Assembly: GCF_004117935.1 (NCBI RefSeq)
Contig: NZ_SDOY01000175.1
Location: 36,427 to 100,426 of the forward strand
From: Streptomyces roseicoloratus
Lineage (GTDB): Bacteria; Actinomycetota; Actinomycetes; Streptomycetales; Streptomycetaceae
Direction: 5' to 3'
DNA: 64,000 nucleotides
Part shown: piece by piece, positions 43,214 to 51,963 of the stretch
How the letters are laid out: every line of letters begins with the position of its first letter
Numbering within the stretch: position 1 is the stretch's first letter
Notes under the pieces: generated by a model
The model's input: the letters and a program-made list of their open reading frames with translations, nothing else
What the model was told of the DNA's origin: nothing
The model's database searches: none
Program-made: the position numbers and the translations under genes

Positions 43214-44866
43214 ATGACGTACGCCATCACCCAGACCTGCTGCAACGACGCCACCTGCGTCGCCGTCTGCCCCGTCAACTGCATCCACCCGACGCCCGAC
43301 GAACCCGACTTCGGCCGCACCGAGATGCTCTACATCGACCCCCGGTCGTGCATCGACTGCGGTGCCTGCGCCGACGCCTGCCCCGTCGACGCGATCTTCC
43401 CCGCGGACGCGCTCACCGCCGGGCAGGAGGAGTACGCCGCCGTCAACGCGGCCTTCTACGAGGACCGCGCTCCGCGTGCCGCCCCCGAGGGCGGCCCCGT
43501 CTTCCACGCGTGGGGCGCGCCGTCCTTCCCCCGCGCCCTGCCCTCCGACTTCGCGCCGATCCGGGTCGCCGTGGTCGGCACCGGCCCGGCCGGCATGTAC
43601 GCCGCCGAGGACCTGCTGCTGCACACGAACGCCGAGGTCACGCTGGTCGACCGGCTGCCGGTGGCGGGCGGGCTCGTCCGCTACGGCGTGGCGCCCGACC
43701 ATCCCGCGACCAAGCGGATCGGCGACACCTTCGCCCGCTTCCACACCCATCCGCGGGTGCGGATGTACCTCGGCGTCGACGTCGGCACGGACCTCACGGC
43801 GGAGGAGCTCGCCGCGCACCACGACGCCGTCGTGTACGCCGTCGGAGCCGCCGGCGACCGGCCGCTCGGCATCCCGGGCGAGGGGCGGGCCGGCAGCGTC
43901 TCGGCGACGTCCTTCGTCGCCTGGTACAACGCGCACCCCGAGGTCGCGCCGGACGCGGTCGACCTGTCGGGCGTCGAACGGGTGGTGGTGGTCGGCGCCG
44001 GCAACGTCGCCCTGGACGTGGCCCGCATCCTCGTCACGGACCCCGAGACGCTCGCTGCCACGGACATCGCCGACCACGCGCTCGCCGCGCTTCGCGCCTC
44101 CGCCGTACGGGAAGTGGTGCTGCTCGCCCGGCGCGGCCCCGAGGACGTCTCCTGCACCGCGCCCGAACTCCTCGCTCTCGGACGGCTGCCGGGTGTCCGG
44201 CTGGTCGTGGACGACCACGATCCGCGGGTCCGGGCCGCCGTGGAGGCGGCCGGGCCCCGGGACAAGGCCGCGCTGCTGCGCGGCGCGGACCGCGAACGGG
44301 TGGACTGGAGCCGACCGCCCGGCCCCGGACCCGAGCGGCGCATCGTCTTCCGTTTCCACTCCGCGCCCGAGGAGGTCCTGGACGGCGCGGTACGCGTGAC
44401 CGGCGCGGACGGGGCGGGGCCGGTGGAGGTGGGCGCCGGGCTGGTGCTGCGGGCGGCCGGGTACCGCGGGCTGCCGGTCGCGGGACTGCCGTACGACGAG
44501 ACCACCGGTACGGTTCCGCACGACGGCGGACGGGTCACGGGCCGTCCCGGCACGTACGTGGTCGGCTGGATCAAGCGGGGACCCTCCGGCGGCATCGGCG
44601 CCAACCGCACCTGCGCGGCGGAGACCGTGGGCACGCTCCTGGCCGACGCGGTCGCCGGCGCCCTGCCGGAGCCGGCCGGGACGGCGCGGGCCTTCGACCG
44701 CCTCGTCCGCGGCCGGGCCCGGCACGTGGTCGACGCGCGCGGCCTCGCCGCGATCGAACGGGCCGAGCGGACGCGCGGCGAGGAGTCGGGGCGGCCCCGG
44801 GTCAAACTGGGAACGGTACCGGAACTGGTGGCGGCGGCACGGGGACGACGCCGGTCTCTGCGCTGA
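43214..44866 (+). CDS. Ferredoxin-fused ferredoxin/adrenodoxin-type reductase (FprB-like)
   Basis: A 550-residue fusion. Residues 1-65 are a bacterial ferredoxin with Cys9/15/19/23 and Cys46/49/52/56 (RSCIDCGACADACPVDAIF). From residue 115 an adrenodoxin-reductase-type flavoprotein begins (VAVVGTGPAGMYAAEDLLLH) with an NADPH site (VVVVGAGNVALDVARIL) and the C-terminal GWIKRGPSGGIGANRTCA. Such proteins pass electrons from NAD(P)H through FAD to the Fe-S clusters. Immediate linkage to the AurF-like gene suggests a dedicated redox pair. Confidence 0.92.
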   Translation: MTYAITQTCCNDATCVAVCPVNCIHPTPDEPDFGRTEMLYIDPRSCIDCGACADACPVDAIFPADALTAGQEEYAAVNAAFYEDRAPRAAPEGGPVFHAWGAPSFPRALPSDFAPIRVAVVGTGPAGMYAAEDLLLHTNAEVTLVDRLPVAGGLVRYGVAPDHPATKRIGDTFARFHTHPRVRMYLGVDVGTDLTAEELAAHHDAVVYAVGAAGDRPLGIPGEGRAGSVSATSFVAWYNAHPEVAPDAVDLSGVERVVVVGAGNVALDVARILVTDPETLAATDIADHALAALRASAVREVVLLARRGPEDVSCTAPELLALGRLPGVRLVVDDHDPRVRAAVEAAGPRDKAALLRGADRERVDWSRPPGPGPERRIVFRFHSAPEEVLDGAVRVTGADGAGPVEVGAGLVLRAAGYRGLPVAGLPYDETTGTVPHDGGRVTGRPGTYVVGWIKRGPSGGIGANRTCAAETVGTLLADAVAGALPEPAGTARAFDRLVRGRARHVVDARGLAAIERAERTRGEESGRPRVKLGTVPELVAAARGRRRSLR

Positions 44867-45254
44867 AGGGTGGGGCGCGGGCGGCGTCGAGGGAGTCCGG
44901 GGCGCCGGCCGACGGACTCCTCGCACGGCGGACGGCAGGTCAGCGGGCGGGCGGTAGGCGGGGCGGCCGGCCGGCGGGCACGGACCGGTTGTCCGGCCGG
45001 GTGGGCGACGCGGCTCCCCGGCGGGTGAGGGTCGTGCCGTCCGGCCCCCGGCCAAGCGGCGCGGCTGCCCGGCGGGGCACGGACCGGGCTTCCGCCGAGT
45101 CGGCCGACGGCCCCCGGCGTCACCGCCGATGGCCTCCCGTCAGGATCGGCCGACGGCCCGGAGGTCCTTGCCGACCGGCTCCCGGAGCGGTCGGTGGCCA
45201 ACCGTCGGCGTGGCAGCCGTATCGGGGGGATACATCCCGATATGAGTGCGAGGC
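44867..45254. other. Intergenic region without recognised features
   Basis: A 388-bp GC-rich stretch between the ferredoxin reductase and the universal stress gene. Open frames through it are shadows. ACCGGTT and GGCCGGCC-type short palindromes occur but no clear promoter or terminator. Confidence 0.3.
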
Positions 45255-46175
45255 ATGAGTGAGAAATCAGCTGTTGTCGTGGGCGTCGACGGTTCCGAGC
45301 ACAGCCTGCGGGCCCTGGAGTGGGCGCTGCGGACGGCGCGGAGTCTGGAGGCCCCGCTGACGGTCGCCCATGTCCGCCCGGAGGAGCTGCAGCTCGGCAG
45401 CGCCCGGATCGCGTCGCTCGGCCCGGGACCCGAGCTGCCCGACACCGTCGTGGACGCCCTCGCCGCCCAGGTCGGGCCCCGGGCCGAGGGCATCGACGTG
45501 CGGTACGCCTCGCTCGACGGGTCCGTGGTCGACGCCCTGGCGGAGGCCGCCCGGGGAGCCCGGCTCCTGGTGGTCGGTTCACGTGGGCGGGGCGGCTTCG
45601 CGAGCCTCCTCGTCGGCTCCAACAGCCGGGCCCTGGCGGCCTCGGCGCCCTGCCCGGTGGTCGTCGTGCCGCACGAGGCGCGGGCCGCGTCCCTCGAGAG
45701 CGGCGCGGAGGCGGGCCGGGTCCTGCTGGGGCTGCACATCGAGGAGACCGCCGACGAAGTGGTGGACTTCGCCTTCGAGGCGGCCCGGCGGCGCAAGGTG
45801 CCCCTGGAGGTCGTGACCGCCTACCCGGTGCCGCCCTCCCCCGCCCTGCTGATCGGCGCTCCCGCCCCCGCGCTCCAGGTGCCGCCGCCCCTGCCGGACG
45901 AGACGCCGGAACTCGTGGACACCACGACCCGGCGCCAGGAGGAACGGCTGCGGCCGTTCGCCGAGCGCCACCCGGAGGTCGAGGTGATCCCGGCGGTCAC
46001 GCCCGCCGACGCGGCGGCGCGGCTGGTCGAGGACTCCGCCGAGGCCGGGCTGCTCGTCGTGGGGCGCCACCGGCGGCACCGGGTCGAGACGCTGCTGGTG
46101 GGCTCGGTCGCGCACGCGGTCCTGCACCACGCGGCGTGCCCGGTGGCGGTGGTGCCGCCCGCGCAGAAGCGCTGA
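45255..46175 (+). CDS. Universal stress protein, tandem Usp domains
   Basis: A 306-residue protein with two UspA domains. Domain one starts SAVVVGVDGSEHSLRALEWA and ends with the ATP-binding GSRGRGGFASLLVGSNSRAL, CPVVVVP. Domain two starts about residue 157 and ends VGRHRRHRVETLLVGSVAHA, CPVAVVPP; its G-x-H-x(2)-H variant of the ATP loop is less canonical. Tandem Usps in Actinobacteria respond to hypoxia or stationary phase. ATG at 45255 follows GAGG. Confidence 0.92.
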   Translation: MSEKSAVVVGVDGSEHSLRALEWALRTARSLEAPLTVAHVRPEELQLGSARIASLGPGPELPDTVVDALAAQVGPRAEGIDVRYASLDGSVVDALAEAARGARLLVVGSRGRGGFASLLVGSNSRALAASAPCPVVVVPHEARAASLESGAEAGRVLLGLHIEETADEVVDFAFEAARRRKVPLEVVTAYPVPPSPALLIGAPAPALQVPPPLPDETPELVDTTTRRQEERLRPFAERHPEVEVIPAVTPADAAARLVEDSAEAGLLVVGRHRRHRVETLLVGSVAHAVLHHAACPVAVVPPAQKR

Positions 46176-46319
46176 ACGGGCGCGCCGAGCAGGAGCACCG
46201 AGCGGGCGAGAATGCCTCGGTTTCACCTCTTCGGGTGATGGCGGATGTGGAGAAACGTGTCTGCCTCTGCAAGGGCCGCGAACCTCGATGCACGGGGACC
46301 GATCCAGTGGAGCGTGTCC

Positions 46320-46715
46320 ATGCATCTGATCCGACGCGGCGATCCGCACCTCGCCGTCCGGTCGAGCGAGGGCCTGACCACGGTCGAGCTGTACGGAGAG
46401 CTCGACCTGGTGCTGGTGCAGCACGTCCGGCCCGAACTCGACGTGCTGACCCGCGAGGCGTCCGCACTGACCGTCGACCTGCGCCACGTCACGTTCTGCG
46501 ACGCGTCGGGGCTCGGGCTGCTGGTCCGCTGCGCCCAGCGCGTCCAGGACCGCGGCGCGGCCTGGCGACTCGTCTGCGACCAGCCGATGATCCTCCGGCT
46601 CGTCCGGCTGGCCGCCTTGGACGACGTCCTGCGGCCCTCGCCGCCGACGCCCGCGCCGGTCGACGAGGGACCGCCGATACCGAGCCCGGGCCTGCCCGGC
46701 CGGCTGCCGGTGTGA
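46320..46715 (+). CDS. STAS-domain anti-sigma factor antagonist
   Basis: A 131-residue SpoIIAA-like protein. The STAS core reads TTVELYGELDLVLVQHVRPE, LTVDLRHVTFCDASGLGLL, with the phosphorylatable Ser in CDASGLGLL. A Pro-rich tail follows. Such proteins release sigma factors by binding RsbW-type kinases. No kinase gene is adjacent; the RsbW-like gene at 21920 is a possible but unsupported partner. ATG at 46320 begins the domain; an open frame extends upstream to 46245. Confidence 0.85.
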   Translation: MHLIRRGDPHLAVRSSEGLTTVELYGELDLVLVQHVRPELDVLTREASALTVDLRHVTFCDASGLGLLVRCAQRVQDRGAAWRLVCDQPMILRLVRLAALDDVLRPSPPTPAPVDEGPPIPSPGLPGRLPV

Positions 46716-46849
46716 GCCGGCGCCGGACGGGGCCGGGCCCGGGCGGGCGGGCACGATTCCATGCCGCGACCGCGACCACCGTCGTCGCGGTCGCGGTCGC
46801 GGCTGCTTCCGCGGTCACCCGTGCGGTCGCCGTCGCCGGCCGTGCCACC

Positions 46850-46895
46850 GGGCCCGTCGGGCCGCGGGCGCGGCCCGCGCGTGGGCCGACGGACC
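46850..46895. terminator. Nested GC-rich inverted repeats between convergent genes
   Basis: GGGCCGCG/CGCGGCCC (46859-46876) sits inside imperfect arms GGGCCCGTC and GACGGACCC. It lies between the STAS and GNAT genes, which converge, so it may terminate both. Confidence 0.35.
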
Positions 46896-46921
46896 CGGCG
46901 CCCGCTCCGCGGGGCGTGTGG

Positions 46922-47668
46922 TCAGGCCGGCAGCAGTTCGCCCGCGCCGCCGTGCTCCAGGGTCTGCCCCGGGAAGCCCGCCGGCGGAAGCCCCGTCCGC
47001 GGACGGAGGCCCGGGAGGCGGAGCTCGATGATGCTGCGGACGGCCGGCCACTCCTCGTCGAGGATCGAGTAGAACGCGGTGTCGCGGACCACGCCGTCCA
47101 GGCCCCGCGAGTGGGCTCGGCGCACCCCTTCACAGCTCGCGCCGAGGCGCTCGATCGCGACGCGGGAGCGGGTGTTGCGGGCGTCGGCCCGCATCGAGAT
47201 CCGGCGCAGGCCCCAGGACTCGAACGCGTGCCGCAGCATGAGGTACTTGGCCTCGGTGTTGACGCCGGTCCCGCGGGCCTCGCCGGCGATCCAGGTGTTG
47301 CCGATCTCGGCGGCGTCGGGGACCGAGGTCAGCGGGTCGCCGTGGGGCACCCCGGTGACCGGCGGCCAGATGACGGGTCCGCGCCAGTAGTCGAGTTCCA
47401 GGAAACGGGTCGAGCCGAGGACCCGGCCGGTATGGGGGTCGACCATGGCGAAGGGCAGGGCCCGGCCCGCCGCCTGTTCGGCGAGGGCGCGGGCGATGTA
47501 GTCGCAGGAGGCGTCAAGGCCGTGGGGCACGGCGGTATAGGCGTAGGACGCACGGTCCAGTGCGCCCGCCCAGGCGATGCCCTCGGCGTGGCGCATGGCC
47601 AGCGGTTCCAGGCGCACGGAGCGCCCGGACAGGACTACGGGTACTGGCACGATCCTCGGGTCTTTCAC
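46922..47668 (-). CDS. GNAT-family N-acetyltransferase (RimJ/RimL type)
   Basis: A 248-residue acetyltransferase. The family reads VVLSGRSVRLEPLAMRHAEG, VLGSTRFLELDYWR, EIGNTWIAGEARGTGVNTEA and MRADARNTRSRVAIERLGAS. The acceptor is unknown. GTG at 47668 is chosen because it starts the family-like sequence. It stands next to the left end of the decayed IS. Confidence 0.88.
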   Translation of the reverse strand: MKDPRIVPVPVVLSGRSVRLEPLAMRHAEGIAWAGALDRASYAYTAVPHGLDASCDYIARALAEQAAGRALPFAMVDPHTGRVLGSTRFLELDYWRGPVIWPPVTGVPHGDPLTSVPDAAEIGNTWIAGEARGTGVNTEAKYLMLRHAFESWGLRRISMRADARNTRSRVAIERLGASCEGVRRAHSRGLDGVVRDTAFYSILDEEWPAVRSIIELRLPGLRPRTGLPPAGFPGQTLEHGGAGELLPA

Positions 47669-47951
47669 GGGCAGGGGTCATCGCACGCCGGATCGCGGCG
47701 ACGATGAAAGGGAGGGGTTCCGCCCGTTGCCGACCGCTTCGCCCAAGGGGAAAAGGGCAAGTGAAACGGTTCGCCATCGGTGGCGGGAGGAACAGTATGC
47801 AGCCCCGGCGGCCCCGAGAACAGAACCCCACACGAACCCGTGCGCACGGCCCGGTGAATGTCCGGTTCGCCCCATCCCCCGTTCGGCCCAGCAGGGCCCG
47901 CGAGCGCCCTGCCAGGCTGCTCGCCCCCGCCCTGGCAGGGGCTCGGCGCGG
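47669..47951. other. Intergenic region left of the IS remnant
   Basis: A 283-bp stretch with moderate AT content near 47700-47800. A 61-codon ORF from ATG 47799 with GGGAGGAAC before it runs into the IS terminus and has no recognisable family, so it is not called. No other features seen. Confidence 0.35.
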
Positions 47952-47965
47952 GGCCTCCACAGGCC

Positions 47966-47976
47966 AATGCAGTTGC
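47966..47976 (+). repeat. Left terminal inverted repeat
   Basis: AATGCAGTTGC, exact inverse of 49666-49676. Confidence 0.8.
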
Positions 47977-48006
47977 TTTTGAGTTGCGGAGATCGTTGCC
48001 CCGCGT

Positions 48007-49118
48007 GTGACGGGGTGGGGTGCGGGCCAGCGGGTGCGGATCGGGATCTTGACAAAGATATTCACTGCCGAGCTGGTCGACGCGGCGATAGCCAAGCACG
48101 ACCGAGCCGAGCGTCGCCGCCGGCTTCTGCCGACGGGCTGTCGTGAACTTCGTCCTGGCCCTGTGTCTGTTCGCCCGGGAGTCGTACGAGGAGGAGGTGC
48201 GGGTGCCGACCAGCGGCATCCCGGGCAGCCGGGCCGTCGCGCGGGTGAACCGGTCGTCGTTGTCCCGGGCTCGTGCCCGCCTCGGGGAGGACGTGCTGGA
48301 GACCGTGTTCCGTCAGGTGGCCGGCCCGCTCGCGACCCCGGAGACGCCTGTCGCGTGGTGGCGGAGGCTGCGGCTCCTCGCCCTGGACGGCACCCCGTTC
48401 GATCTCCCGGATGCGACGAGCAACGGCGACACCTTCGACGGCCCCTCCACCACCGGCGGCGTTCCCTTCGGGTCCCCCCAAGTCAGAGCAGTCGTACTGG
48501 CCGGGATCGGAACGCACGGAGTCCTCGATGCCCGCCTGGGCGGCTACCGCGACGGAGAACGCAGCCTCGCCTACCCGCTGGCCGGCTCCACCGGCCCCGG
48601 CGACCTGGTCATCGCCGACCGCGGCTTCTGGTCGGTCGAGTTCGCGCACATCTTCACCGTGGCGGGCGCGGATCTGCGGGCCAGGCTCCAGTCCAACCAC
48701 CTCGACACCGCCCAGGAGGAACTACCGGGCGGCTCGTACCTGTCGATGGCGCGACCAGGCAAGGAGGTCCGGCTCCGCGCCGCACGAGAGGGCCGGGCCC
48801 TTCCCCGTCACGTGATCTAGCGCGTCATCGCCTTCGCCAAGGACGGCAAGGTCGCCTATCTGGGCACGACACTGCGGACCCTGAGCAGTATCCGGCCGCC
48901 GAGCTGGTCGCGCTCCACCGGGAACGCCTTCTTCCGACCCGGCGCAACCGGGACTGCCCACGCGCGATCAAGAAACCGAACCGCTGGCCCGTCCTGAGGA
49001 CCCGTGCCAGACGCGACACGGTCCAGCCCGGCCGATGGGCCCACAACCCAACCTCGAAGGCGAAGAGCAGCCGCAGGGCTGGACGGCCGGCACTGAAGGG
49101 AACACAGGCTGCTTCACC
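48007..49118 (+). pseudogene. IS4-family transposase, multiply disrupted
   Basis: Begins LTKIFTAELVDAAIAKHDRA then RRRLLP; a one-base loss near 48127 moves the match to the next frame (VVNFVLALCLFARESYEEEV, LRLLALDGTPFDLPD, with the first catalytic Asp; GDLVIADRGFWSVEFAH with the second). A TAG at 48818 replaces a Tyr codon in HVI-RVIAFAKDGK. A further frameshift near 48872 precedes DPEQYPAAELVALHRER, after which a large internal deletion removes the catalytic Glu region and joins directly to AIKKPNRWPVLRTRARRDTV. The product cannot be active. Confidence 0.88.
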
Positions 49119-49177
49119 GCCCTCACCCCGTCATTTATCCCTGAGACCAGGCGGCGACCGTCTCCTAAGCTCTGGCC

Positions 49178-49645
49178 GTGGACGGATACCAGGGACTGAC
49201 TGCATTGATCGAATCGGCCTGGGAGGAGCTGAACGCCTCCGATGCGGGCCGCCGGGACCTCTGCCTCGATGTCGTCAGCGACGTGCTGGAGACGGGCCGC
49301 CTGACGCCGGACGACGCCGAGCGGGCCGTCGGGCGCCTCGTCACGGTCGCGCTGTCTGATGAGAGCTACCCGGTGCGGGAGTCAGCGCTGCACGCAGCCT
49401 GCACCGCCTCCACGCACTACGAACTTCCCTACCGGGTGGTGGAGCCACTCGCCGTCGGTGCGGACGGCTTCGAACCCTTGCTCCTGGACTACGTCCTGGC
49501 CATCCTCGGTTCGACTCACGACCAGGCGGCACTGCCGATCGTCGAGCGGTTCCTTCACCACCCCCACCCCGAGGTCCGCGAGGAAGCGGCAGAGGCGGTG
49601 AACGAACTGCGCTGGAGCCAGAAGTCGACCGAGACAGCCCAGTAG
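49178..49645 (+). CDS. HEAT-repeat protein, passenger inside the IS remnant
   Basis: A 155-residue helical protein: MDGYQGLTALIESAWEELNA, then LDVVSDVLETGRLTPDDAER, SDESYPVRESALHAACTAST and HHPHPEVREEAAEAVNELRW, which read as HEAT/PBS-lyase-type repeats. Similar small HEAT proteins occur as immunity or adaptor proteins, but no toxin gene is beside it. GTG at 49178 lies exactly six bases after TAAGCT (49166-49171), a leaderless layout, so it has its own promoter. It ends 20 bases before the right inverted repeat. Confidence 0.78.
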   Translation: MDGYQGLTALIESAWEELNASDAGRRDLCLDVVSDVLETGRLTPDDAERAVGRLVTVALSDESYPVRESALHAACTASTHYELPYRVVEPLAVGADGFEPLLLDYVLAILGSTHDQAALPIVERFLHHPHPEVREEAAEAVNELRWSQKSTETAQ

Positions 49646-49665
49646 CTCTGTGGCTCGACCGTAGG

Positions 49666-49676
49666 GCAACTGCATT
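49666..49676 (-). repeat. Right terminal inverted repeat
   Basis: GCAACTGCATT, exact inverse of 47966-47976, followed by the second copy of the 14-bp direct repeat. Confidence 0.8.
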
Positions 49677-49723
49677 GGCCTCCACAGGCCCCCGCATCGA
49701 GCTCCGCGACGTGCCCGCGGGTG

Positions 49724-50428
49724 TTACGAAGCGGCTTCCGCGCAGGCCGGGTGCCCCCAGCCGTCGGGGTTCTTGGTGATGGTCTCGCCCTTGCCGTACG
49801 GCTGTCCGCAGCGGCAGCGGCCGGGGAACCGGGCCTTGAGCGAGGGGGCGGTGGAACCGGAGCGCGCACCGGCGCGCGCGGGGCGGGAGGCGCTGGTCGC
49901 CTTGCGGGCCCGCTTGGCGGCAGGGCGGGCGGAGGCGGGCTCCGCCGGCGGCAGCGCGGAGCCCGCGGCGGAGCCGGCGGGCTGCTGGCTGCGGGCGGTG
50001 TGGCTGGCGGCTCGGTCGGCGGCGTCGTTCAGCGGGTCGCCGTCGACCTGGTGGGCGGGGGTGTAGACGAACTCCACGCGCCGGTCGGCGAGCAGTTCGT
50101 CGATGCGCACCACCAGTTCCTTGTTGGCGACGGGGGTGCCGGCGGCCGTCTTCCAGCCCTTGCGGCGCCAGCCGGGCAGCCAGGTGGTGACGGCCTTCAT
50201 CGCGTACTGCGAGTCCATCCGCACCTCGGCGGGCACGGCGGGGTCGAGGCGCTCCAAGAGGCGGAGGAGCGCGGTGAGTTCGGCGACGTTGTTGGTCGCG
50301 GTGCCGAGCGGACCCGCCTCCCAGTGGGCGATCTCGCCCGCCTCGGTCCCGATGACCCAGGCCCAGGCGGCCGGCCCGGGGTTCCCCTTGGACGCGCCGT
50401 CGCACGCCGCGATGATCTTCTCTGTCAT
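49724..50428 (-). CDS. Ribonuclease H with C-terminal Cys-containing extension
   Basis: A 234-residue protein. The RNase HI domain covers about 1-145 with the acidic tetrad Asp10 (CDGASKGNPGP), Glu50 (TNNVAELTAL), Asp72 (RMDSQYAM), Asp135 (LNDAADRA) and His126. It cleaves RNA in RNA-DNA hybrids. An Ala/Arg-rich linker joins it to a short C-terminal block (FPGRCRCGQPYGKGETITK, GWGHPACAE) with three cysteines and a histidine, likely a zinc site. The ATG overlaps the upstream kinase stop (ATGA). Confidence 0.92.
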   Translation of the reverse strand: MTEKIIAACDGASKGNPGPAAWAWVIGTEAGEIAHWEAGPLGTATNNVAELTALLRLLERLDPAVPAEVRMDSQYAMKAVTTWLPGWRRKGWKTAAGTPVANKELVVRIDELLADRRVEFVYTPAHQVDGDPLNDAADRAASHTARSQQPAGSAAGSALPPAEPASARPAAKRARKATSASRPARAGARSGSTAPSLKARFPGRCRCGQPYGKGETITKNPDGWGHPACAEAAS

Positions 50429-51465
50429 CCTTCGATCCTGACATGCGCCGGGAGCGGCGCGAGACCACCCGGCACGGCGGCCAGGCGGGCCGCCTCGGCG
50501 TCGAGCGCGTCCCCGCCGATGGCCTCGGCGCGGGTGGAGGGCACGGTGCAGGCGTACGCGCCGGCCACGCTTCCGTACAGGGCGCAGGTACGGGCGGGGG
50601 CGCCGGAGAGCCAGGCGTGGAGGAAGCCTGCGGCGAAGGCGTCACCGGCGCCGTTGCTGTCGACGACCGGGGCGGCCGGTGCGACGGCGGGCACGTGGAC
50701 GAGCTCGTCGTCGGGTCCGGTGAGCAGGTACGCGCCCGCGGCGCCGGCGGTGGCGACGGCCACGGAGGCACGGCCGCGGGTGACGATCTCGCGCAGGGTG
50801 CGCCCGGGGTCGTCGAGGGCGGCGGCGGAGACGAAGACGAGGTCGGCGCCGAGGGCGAAGGGCAGGTGGTAGGCCGCCACGCCGTCCCAGTCGTGCAGAT
50901 CGGTCGAGATCGTCACGCCGGCGGCGCGCAGCTCGGGCAAGGCGTGCGCGCAGGGCTGGGTGAGTGAGACGTGGGCGTGCCGGCTTCGGGCTGCGAGGGC
51001 GCGCACGGTCTCCGGGGGCAGCCGGTCGTCGTCGCGGCCGCGGGTGGCGTCGTAGAGGGAGAGCCGTCGTCCGTCGGGGCCGACGAGGTTGACGGCCCGC
51101 TTCGTTCCGGCGGGCTGCGGTACCTCGGTGAGGGGGATGCCCTGATCCCGGTGGAAGGCGCGGACCAGGTCGCCCTCGGGATCGGCGCCGAGCATGTCGA
51201 GGTGGTGGACGCGCCTCCCGAGCCGGTGCAGCCCGAGCGCGACGAAGTCGCCGGTCTGCCCGGCGCGGGTCACGATGCCGGTGCCGATCATGTGGCTGTC
51301 GGCGAGCGGCAGGGGCAGCTCGGGGACGTAGACGACGGTGTCGACGCCCGCTCCGCCGAGGACGAGGACGTCGATGTCGGTGGGGGCGGCGGCATCCGCG
51401 GCGGAGGTGCGGACAGAGGAGGTGTCGGCCGTGGCGGGGTCGGCCGTGGCGGGGTCGCTGGTCAT
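50425..51465 (-). CDS. PfkB-family carbohydrate kinase
   Basis: A 346-residue sugar/nucleoside kinase. It opens with VLVLGGAGVDTVVYVPELPL and carries the ATP/catalytic signature PVVDSNGAGDAFAAGFLHAW. The substrate is unknown; features are ribokinase-like. The N-terminus has a TSDPATADPATADTSSVRTS low-complexity stretch, and several in-frame starts are possible. It is coupled to RNase H. Confidence 0.88.
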   Translation of the reverse strand: MTSDPATADPATADTSSVRTSAADAAAPTDIDVLVLGGAGVDTVVYVPELPLPLADSHMIGTGIVTRAGQTGDFVALGLHRLGRRVHHLDMLGADPEGDLVRAFHRDQGIPLTEVPQPAGTKRAVNLVGPDGRRLSLYDATRGRDDDRLPPETVRALAARSRHAHVSLTQPCAHALPELRAAGVTISTDLHDWDGVAAYHLPFALGADLVFVSAAALDDPGRTLREIVTRGRASVAVATAGAAGAYLLTGPDDELVHVPAVAPAAPVVDSNGAGDAFAAGFLHAWLSGAPARTCALYGSVAGAYACTVPSTRAEAIGGDALDAEAARLAAVPGGLAPLPAHVRIEG

Positions 51466-51567
51466 GCGGCGCAGTCAAACAGCGCCCGGAGCCGGTCCGC
51501 AAGATCTTGCAACAGCTTTCGCAAGTCTCGGATCGCGGGTGGTGGGCGACGGGTTCACGCGGTCGGG

Positions 51568-51963
51568 TCAGCGGCCCAGTTGGTTGTCCAGCCACCGAAG
51601 GACCTCCGGCGTCACCGCGTCGGTGATGTCCGCGAACTCCTCGTGCTTCTTCAGGAACCTGGCGACGTACGGGCAGACCGGGACGATCCGCATGCCCGCG
51701 GCACGGACGTCGCTCAGCGCCTGCTCGACGAGGACGCCGGCGAGGCCCTGTCCGGCGTAGGCGTCGTCGATCTCGGTGTGGAAGAAGACCCGCCGGTCGT
51801 CCCGGTCGCGGTACGCGGTGAGACCGGCGCGCTTGTCGTCGACCAGGATCTCGTAGCGGTGGCGCGCGTCGACGTGACGGACGACGGGCGCCGCCGGCCT
51901 CCCGGCCTCGCCGGCCGGCTCCACGCGCTCGGTCTGCTCGGTCTGCTCGGTCTGCTCGTTCAT
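51568..51963 (-). CDS. Small GCN5-related N-acyltransferase (YidJ/Gtn type)
   Basis: A 131-residue compact GNAT protein: RHRYEILVDDKRAGLTAYRD, FFHTEIDDAYAGQGLAGVLV and VCPYVARFLKKHEEFADI match the single-domain Acetyltransf_CG family. The N-terminus has a TEQTEQTEQTE repeat encoded by 9-bp units. ATG at 51963 is used. Acceptor unknown. Confidence 0.88.
   Translation of the reverse strand: MNEQTEQTEQTERVEPAGEAGRPAAPVVRHVDARHRYEILVDDKRAGLTAYRDRDDRRVFFHTEIDDAYAGQGLAGVLVEQALSDVRAAGMRIVPVCPYVARFLKKHEEFADITDAVTPEVLRWLDNQLGR

Larger units (their letters stand above)
47952..49690. mobile_element. Remnant IS4-type element with 14-bp flanking direct repeats
   Basis: GGCCTCCACAGGCC occurs in direct orientation at 47952-47965 and 49677-49690. 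Immediately inside, AATGCAGTTGC (47966-47976) faces its exact inverse GCAACTGCATT (49666-49676); counting shared bases, the inverted match can be read as 16 bp. This is the expected structure of a transposon with terminal inverted repeats and a target-site duplication. Inside are a broken IS4-type transposase gene and an intact HEAT-repeat gene. The perfect flanks suggest a fairly recent insertion despite the decayed transposase, or insertion of an already defective copy. Confidence 0.8.

Noticed and set aside
47799..47982. A 61-codon ORF with a good ribosome-binding site next to the IS
   Set aside because: Runs through the IS terminus, is Arg/Pro-rich and has no recognised family, so coding is not supported.
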